Shown piece by piece: positions 59,607 through 64,000 of a stretch of DNA of 64,000 nucleotides. Below the pieces are notes generated by a model. It was not told where the DNA came from. It did not search any database and saw nothing but the letters and a program-made list of their open reading frames with translations. Within the stretch, counting starts at the first letter, position 1. Each line of letters begins with the position of its first letter. The DNA is from CAZIRF01 sp964541755. GTDB lineage: Bacteria; Spirochaetota; Spirochaetia; Treponematales; Breznakiellaceae. The translations under genes and the position numbers were made by a program. The stretch lies in assembly GCA_964541755.1 (NCBI GenBank), contig CAZIRF010000007.1:27350-91349 (forward strand). Reading direction: 5' to 3'.

Positions 59607-60443
59607 AGCCTCCGAGACCCGCGGGATGCCGGCGAGGTCCTCGTGGTAGGCGATTTCCGTGAAGCCGGCTGCGCCGAGTAGTGTGGCAATGGCCGTGGCC
59701 TGCTCGCCGCCCGCTTCGAGGAGCAGGCGCCCGCCGGGTTTGAGGGCCTCGAAGGCCGCCGGTACGAGGCGCCGGATGAGTTCCAGGCCGTCTGCGCCGC
59801 CCCCGTCGAGGGCCAAGTGGGGCTCGTGCCGCACTTCAATGGCGAGGCCGGGGATAATATCCGGCGGGACATAGGGCGGGTTTGATACAATCAGATCGAA
59901 GGAGCCGGCCCGCAGGGCCGGCGGGATGGCCGCAAAGAGGTCGCCCTCGTAAAAATGAACGGCGCTGTCGCTACCCAGGATGCGGCGGACGTTTTCGCGG
60001 GCCACTTCGAGGGCGGCGGGCGAAAGGTCTGCGGCGTGGAGCTCAAGATTGGGGCGCTCGTGCTTGAGGCTGACGGCAATACAGCCGGAGCCCGTACAGA
60101 GGTCGAGGATGCGCAGGGGCGAGGGCCGGAGCAGACTATCAGTATATAGCAGTGCCTTTTCGACGAGGAGCTCGGTCTCCGGCCGGGGAACGAGGACCTG
60201 GTCGTTGACGAAAAAATCGAGACCGTAGAATTCGCGGTGGCCGGTGAGAACTGCTGTGGAGATACCGGCGGCGCGGTGCTCGAGGAGTGCGCGGTACGCT
60301 TCTTCTTCTGTGGGAGTCAGGGTGTCGCGCCAGAAGGCGAGGACCTTGGCGCGGTCGAGGCCCATGGCGTGGCCCAAGAGGAGGGCTGCATCCAAGCTGT
60401 TTACCCGGGCCCTCCCTAAGGCGAGGGCCTCGCGCATGGTCAC
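59595..60443 (-). CDS. prmC: Release factor glutamine methyltransferase
   Basis: A 282-aa enzyme that methylates the Gln of the GGQ motif in RF1 and RF2 using SAM. SAM motif I is LDLCTGSGCIAV near residue 113, and the catalytic NPPYVPP is near residue 188. Normal length. The start ATG lies 9 bp after the prfA stop, the classic prfA-prmC pair. A 21-bp match to the dispersed motif falls within codons about 98-105, a variable loop, and the last codons are part of a 38-bp duplicated repeat. Confidence 0.95.
   Translation of the reverse strand: MTMREALALGRARVNSLDAALLLGHAMGLDRAKVLAFWRDTLTPTEEEAYRALLEHRAAGISTAVLTGHREFYGLDFFVNDQVLVPRPETELLVEKALLYTDSLLRPSPLRILDLCTGSGCIAVSLKHERPNLELHAADLSPAALEVARENVRRILGSDSAVHFYEGDLFAAIPPALRAGSFDLIVSNPPYVPPDIIPGLAIEVRHEPHLALDGGGADGLELIRRLVPAAFEALKPGGRLLLEAGGEQATAIATLLGAAGFTEIAYHEDLAGIPRVSEARRL
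60127..60150 (-). repeat. Copy of dispersed CTGATAGT motif (inside prmC)
   Basis: The reverse strand carries TATACTGATAGTCTGCTCCG, differing from the intergenic copy at 15631-15651 at one of 20 positions. Confidence 0.55.
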
Positions 60444-60452
60444 GGGGTGCCC

Positions 60453-61523
60453 CTAGCTTGCGGTGGCCTTGAGGAGCTCCTCGCGGGCGGTGAGCTTCAA
60501 GGCCTCGAAGAGCTCTGCGACATCGCCTTGCATGACGAGGTCGAGCTTGTAGAGGGTAAGGTTGATGCGGTGGTCGGTAAGGCGGTTCTGCGGGAAGTTG
60601 TAGGTGCGGATGCGTTCCGAGCGGTCGCCGGACCCCACCTGGCTGCGGCGGGCTTCGGCGCGCTCTTCGCGGGCCTTGGCGTCTTCCATCTCGAAGAGGC
60701 GGGCGCGCAGGACGCGCATGGCCTTCGCCTTGTTTTTGATCTGGCTCTTTTCGTCCTGGCAGATAACCACCAAGCCTGAGGGGATATGGGTGATGCGCAC
60801 TGCGCTGTCGGTGGTGTTGACGCACTGGCCGCCGGGACCGCCCGCGCGCATGACGTCGATGCGCAGATCCTCTTGGCGGATGTCGATCTCGGTTTCCTCG
60901 GCCTCGGGGAGGACGGCAACCGTAACCGTGGAGGTGTGGATGCGGCCAGAGGCCTCGGTATCCGGAACGCGCTGGACGCGGTGGACCCCAGACTCGTAGC
61001 GGAGGTTTTCGTAGACGTTCTTGCCGCTCACCGAGAAGACGATCTCCTTGTAGCCACCCAGTTCCGTCTCGTTGAGGTCCATTACTTCGATCTTCCAGCC
61101 CTTGCGTTCGGCAAAGCGGCTGTACATGCGGAAGAGGTCTGCTGCAAAGAGGGCGGCTTCGTCGCCGCCGGCGCCCCCGCGAATTTCCATGATGATGTTC
61201 TTCTCGTCGAGTGGGTCGCGGGGTATCAACAGGAATTTGAGCTCTTCATCCTTCTTTTCAAGCTGCTCCTCGAGAGCTTTGAGTTCTTCGCGCGCCATTT
61301 CACGCATGTCGGGGTCTTTTTCTGCCTGTAGGAGGGCCGTCGCTTCGTCAATTTCCCGTTCGATGGTCTGGAGGGCGACCGCAGCCTGTGAGAGCTCGGC
61401 GAGGTGGGCATGTTCACGCATCGCATCGCGGTATCGCTTCTGGTCGCGCGCGAGGTCGGGATTCTGTATTTCGTCTTCCAGCTCGCGGTAGCGGGCCAAA
61501 AGCTGTTCAAGTCGTTCGTTCAC
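60453..61523 (-). CDS. prfA: Peptide chain release factor 1
   Basis: A 356-aa RF1 that terminates at UAA and UAG. GGPGGQCVN holds the catalytic GGQ, and the codon-reading segment is VPDTEASGRIHTS (PxT type of RF1, not SPF of RF2). GTG start at 61523, with CCGGAGG 10 nt upstream; the open frame extends further upstream but shows no homology there. It is followed by prmC, which modifies its GGQ glutamine. Confidence 0.97.
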   Translation of the reverse strand: MNERLEQLLARYRELEDEIQNPDLARDQKRYRDAMREHAHLAELSQAAVALQTIEREIDEATALLQAEKDPDMREMAREELKALEEQLEKKDEELKFLLIPRDPLDEKNIIMEIRGGAGGDEAALFAADLFRMYSRFAERKGWKIEVMDLNETELGGYKEIVFSVSGKNVYENLRYESGVHRVQRVPDTEASGRIHTSTVTVAVLPEAEETEIDIRQEDLRIDVMRAGGPGGQCVNTTDSAVRITHIPSGLVVICQDEKSQIKNKAKAMRVLRARLFEMEDAKAREERAEARRSQVGSGDRSERIRTYNFPQNRLTDHRINLTLYKLDLVMQGDVAELFEALKLTAREELLKATAS

Positions 61524-62029
61524 GGGTTGTGCCTCCGGTGTCGCGGGGCCGTTTGGACGGCCACGCACTTGTGATGGTAGCAAAAAATGCCCTCTTGTAC
61601 CAGAAGGCGACGGGAAAGGGGCCGCAGCGAGTACTCTGTGTAAGCGACCGCCCTGTTGCACCTTGAGGGGGCCTGACTGGCAAAAGCCCCTTTCTCTTGG
61701 GTATGGGGCGGTCCATGCGCAATTCGCCCGGAGGTCTTGCGGAACGGCTTTTTGCCGTTCCGCCAAGGTCAAGCCGCAGAGCGGCTTGACCCGACGGCCC
61801 CTGCGGCCGGGCTTCCCGCCAAGCGGTACCTGTACCGCTTGGCGCGCGATCCCGGCCTACCCCCGCGAAACTTTTGTGGCGTCGCAGAGCCGGCATCCTT
61901 GCCGGCTCTGCTTTGGGGCGCGATGGCCATTTGGCCGCAAAGTGTGCGTTCCTGGCCGTATTTCTCTGGTGTGCTTAAGCAGGTCGTGAGAAACTGGTTT
62001 CCAAGTTGGACATACCCGGGGGAGCAATC
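61524..62029. other. 506-bp intergenic region packed with hairpins, no gene
   Basis: Between the divergent prfA and GH43 genes. It holds GGGGGC/AAGCCCC stems near 61664-61692 and then a cluster of perfect inverted repeats from 61739 to 61911, listed separately. Open frames across it are low-complexity by-products of the palindromes. The GH43 ribosome site GGGGGAGC lies at its right end. Confidence 0.7.
61739..61911. repeat. Cluster of perfect hairpins between prfA and the GH43 gene
   Basis: Four long stems in 173 bp: GCGGAACGGC-TTTTT-GCCGTTCCGC (61739-61763); arms GGTCAAGCCGC and GCGGCTTGACC around AGA (61767-61791); 13-bp arms CGCCAAGCGGTAC and GTACCGCTTGGCG around CT (61817-61844); arms GCAGAGCCGGC and GCCGGCTCTGC around ATCCTT (61884-61911). 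Smaller GGCC stems lie between and after. Stems differ completely, and the last loop equals one at the ilvC cluster. Confidence 0.9.
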
Positions 62030-63694
62030 ATGGGTGATATGAATGAGGGACAGACGATCGCGTACGGCTTCGAGGGGCAGCGCTGCCCGGATTTGGGGAA
62101 CGGATTCTACAAGAACCCGGTGGTTCCCGGCGACCACGCCGACCCGACCATCCTCAAGGATGGCAGCGATTACTACATGACCTTCAGTTCCTTCCAGGCC
62201 TCTCCCGGGGTGATTGTTTGGCACTCCCGGGACCTCGTGAACTGGGTCCCTCTATGCGCGGCGCTGAATGAGCCGCTTGGGTCGGTGTGGGCTATGGACT
62301 TCGTCAAGCACAATGGCCGCTACTTCATATACATACCGGTTTTACCCCCACAGGGCGGGAGCAAGATTTATGTCATTCATGCCGACAATGTTGCCGGCCC
62401 GTGGAGTGCCCCGGTGGATTTGGGGCTCGAGGGCTGTATCGATCCGGGTCATGCCCTGGGCGAGGATGGCCGCCGCTGGCTCTTCGTGAACGGGATTCGC
62501 CGTATTGCACTGGCGGATGACGGCTTGTCGGTGATCGGCTCCCTCGAGAAGGTCTACGAGCCCTGGCAGTATCCGCAGGACTGGGTGGTCGAGATGTTTG
62601 CCCCCGAGGGGCCCAAGCTCTTTCGCCGCGGCGAGTGGTTCTACCTTGTGTCGGCGGTAGGGGGGACGGCAGGACCTGCGACAAGCCACATGGTGATTGT
62701 CGCCCGGTCCCGTTCAATAGACGGCCCCTGGGTGGACTGCCCGGACAACCCGATCGTGCGCACCAAAAGCGCGGCCGAGCCCTGGTGGTCGCGCGGGCAC
62801 GCGAGCCTTGTCGAGGGGCCATCCGGCGACTGGTGGATGGTCAGTCACGCCTACGAGAACGGGTTCCGAACATTGGGGCGCCAGACCCTTCTTGAACCGA
62901 TTGAATGGACCGATGATGGCTGGCCCCGTTCTCTTGGGGGCGATCTGTCGACACCCCTGCCCAAGCCGGCCGGTGGCGCGACGGGCCCGAGTGGTTTCGC
63001 CTTTTCCGACGACTTCTCGCAGTCCCGTTTGGGCCTCCAGTGGACGCAGTTCGGGGGTGGCCCCGATGAGGGTTCCCGCCTGCAGCTTGCCGCCGGCCCC
63101 GGCGGCAGGGGGCTTGCCATGGCGGCCCGTGGCAGTCAACCGGCGAACAGTGCCCCGCTGTGCATGCTCGCAGTCGACCGCGACTACGAGTGCGAGGTAT
63201 CGATATCCTGCGCTCCCGCGGGGAATCGGGACGGGGTGGCTGATGTCGGCGAATCGGGCCACCCGGGTGTCTGTGGCGCCCTCCTCCTCTACTACAATGA
63301 ACGAATGTTCTGTGGGGTGGGCTTTACAGGGCACGCATTGCGTACCTGGCACTACGGTGAGGAGCACGTTTGGGTGGACCTCCCCGTCGAGGCGAAGCGC
63401 TTGCGTCTCAAGCTGCAGCTGCGGGATCAAGTGGCCACCTGGTGGTACGCCGTCGACGAGGACGGTAGCCTTGTCCGTGATGGCGAGCCCTGCCGCCAAC
63501 TCGCATGGCGCCGCCAACTATGTTGGCGCCGACAGCTTGCCTGGCGCCGACACCCTTGGCAGATGGAGGTTTCGGGCATGAACCACAACGTCTTTGGCGG
63601 CTTTACCGCCCTCAAGATCGCCCTCGCCTCCATGGGGACGGGGGCCGTACGCTTTGAGGACTTCCGCTATCGCGGCCCGGGCGAGATGGTGTAG
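62030..63694 (+). CDS. Glycoside hydrolase family 43-like enzyme with repeat insertion
   Basis: A 554-aa protein. Residues 25-315 are a five-bladed propeller typical of GH43 beta-xylosidase/arabinosidase. The catalytic base is probably Asp38 in GDHADPTIL; acidic residues in DPGHALGEDG and HASLVEGPSGDWW match the pKa-modulating Asp and acid Glu regions. Residues about 340-554 form the C-terminal beta-sandwich (FSDDFSQSRLGLQW). No signal peptide is seen, so it probably acts on imported oligosaccharides. At 488-511 three tandem QLxWRR units interrupt the beta-sandwich; they are encoded by 18-bp palindromic repeats. The start at 62030 has GGGGGAGC upstream. Confidence 0.85.
   Translation: MGDMNEGQTIAYGFEGQRCPDLGNGFYKNPVVPGDHADPTILKDGSDYYMTFSSFQASPGVIVWHSRDLVNWVPLCAALNEPLGSVWAMDFVKHNGRYFIYIPVLPPQGGSKIYVIHADNVAGPWSAPVDLGLEGCIDPGHALGEDGRRWLFVNGIRRIALADDGLSVIGSLEKVYEPWQYPQDWVVEMFAPEGPKLFRRGEWFYLVSAVGGTAGPATSHMVIVARSRSIDGPWVDCPDNPIVRTKSAAEPWWSRGHASLVEGPSGDWWMVSHAYENGFRTLGRQTLLEPIEWTDDGWPRSLGGDLSTPLPKPAGGATGPSGFAFSDDFSQSRLGLQWTQFGGGPDEGSRLQLAAGPGGRGLAMAARGSQPANSAPLCMLAVDRDYECEVSISCAPAGNRDGVADVGESGHPGVCGALLLYYNERMFCGVGFTGHALRTWHYGEEHVWVDLPVEAKRLRLKLQLRDQVATWWYAVDEDGSLVRDGEPCRQLAWRRQLCWRRQLAWRRHPWQMEVSGMNHNVFGGFTALKIALASMGTGAVRFEDFRYRGPGEMV
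63494..63547 (+). repeat. Three 18-bp palindromic tandem units inside the GH43 gene
   Basis: Units at 63494-63511, 63512-63529 and 63530-63547. The middle unit contains the perfect hairpin CGCCAAC-TAT-GTTGGCG, and the others are near-palindromes. They keep the reading frame and encode RQLAWR-like units. Confidence 0.85.
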
Positions 63695-63771
63695 GGGTAA
63701 AGATAATGGAGGAAAACTGTATACGTTAGGAAATGGAGTAAATGGATAATTCAAACTATTATAAATAATTA

Positions 63772-63800
63772 TTGACATATCAAATTATGCATTGTAAAAG
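63772..63800 (+). promoter_or_regulatory. Promoter in AT-rich DNA before the repeat-headed gene
   Basis: TTGACA, 17 bp, TAAAAG, in an AT-rich stretch (63700-63830) unlike the GC-rich neighbourhood. It would start transcription about 120 bp before the ATG at 63930. The leader includes the small palindrome GTCGCGCGAC. Confidence 0.55.
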
Positions 63801-63929
63801 TAAATAACATCTATCAAGTAAGTCCTGCCTTTTTTCAACCGTGGATGTACCGCTTGGTCGTTGACCCGGCTTCTGCAGTATGTTGTCGCGCGACGGTTAT
63901 TCTGCAAAAAAAATGTACAGGAGAAACGA

Positions 63930-64000
63930 ATGAAAATGAAAAGACGTCTCCAGTCTCCAGTCTCCAGTCTCCAGTCTCCAGTCTCCAGTCTCCAGTCTCC
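63930..64000 (+). CDS. Start of an unknown gene with a coding heptanucleotide repeat, cut by window edge
   Basis: ATG at 63930 follows AGGAGA by 5 nt. The first codons encode MKMKRR, a positively charged start as in signal peptides. From 63946 the DNA is a perfect 7-nt repeat GTCTCCA, seven full units plus six bases, running to the window edge. Because 7 is not a multiple of 3, any frame reads the same cyclic heptapeptide (LQSPVSS), and gain or loss of one unit shifts the frame of whatever follows. No stop occurs before the edge. Product unknown. Confidence 0.55.
   Translation, partial: MKMKRRLQSPVSSLQSPVSSLQS
63946..64000 (+). repeat. Heptanucleotide tandem repeat (GTCTCCA)n
   Basis: Seven full perfect units and most of an eighth, continuing beyond the window; total length unknown. 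Confidence 0.97.

Overview
The window looks like chromosome from a GC-rich spirochaete (Spirochaetota, Treponema/Spirochaeta-like). The evidence is a LipL32-family surface lipoprotein gene, an RpoB with Asn at the rifampicin-cluster position equivalent to E. coli Ser531 (reported as natural rifampicin resistance in treponemes), a lysine/alanine-tailed L17, and the order nusG-rplKAJL-rpoBC-rpsLG, then tuf heading the S10 operon with no fusA between. Hybrid-cluster protein, an Fe-S partner and several ferredoxin-type motifs suggest an anaerobic or microaerobic life. I cannot name the genus from this window.

Layout. Positions 1-23 kb are accessory/metabolic: a ModF-like duplicated ABC ATPase (cut by the left edge), an IlvY-like regulator, a membrane diguanylate cyclase and ilvC; a chemoreceptor; an FMN alpha-hydroxy-acid enzyme, a sialate O-acetylesterase-like protein and a MATE exporter; an ADP-ribosylglycohydrolase; deoD; a soluble sugar-binding-like/GGDEF protein; an Rrf2-ferredoxin-hcp nitrosative-stress group; the LipL32-like lipoprotein, a membrane LuxR regulator, a putative DUF6935 protein and an MFS transporter. 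Positions 23.2-51.6 kb are one almost continuous transcription/translation block: tRNA-Thr, rpmG, tRNA-Trp, secE, nusG, rplKAJL, rpoBC, rpsLG, tuf, the S10, spc and alpha operons through rplQ, and a small zinc-ribbon gene missed by 60-residue cut-offs. Positions 51.7-57.3 kb hold a complete branched-chain amino-acid ABC transporter (livKHMGF) with a CBS-ACT protein. Positions 57.3-61.5 kb hold, on the minus strand, relA/spoT, prmC and prfA. A GH43 glycosidase follows, and the window ends inside the start of a gene whose coding sequence opens with a heptanucleotide tandem repeat.

How the genes work together. The central block makes ribosomes, RNA polymerase and the SecYE translocon. The flanking genes sense and feed that growth: BCAA uptake and synthesis, and (p)ppGpp metabolism with a hydrolase motif that looks damaged. 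Two c-di-GMP synthases and a chemoreceptor act as environmental sensors. The Rrf2, ferredoxin and hcp genes share a clear operator-like palindrome.

The most unusual signals are at DNA level: clusters of perfect hairpins with unrelated stems, some with similar short loops, in intergenic DNA and inside the GH43 gene; a dispersed motif around CTGATAGT that is over-represented and occurs in intergenic and coding DNA in several frames; and the phase-variation-like 7-nt repeat at the right edge.
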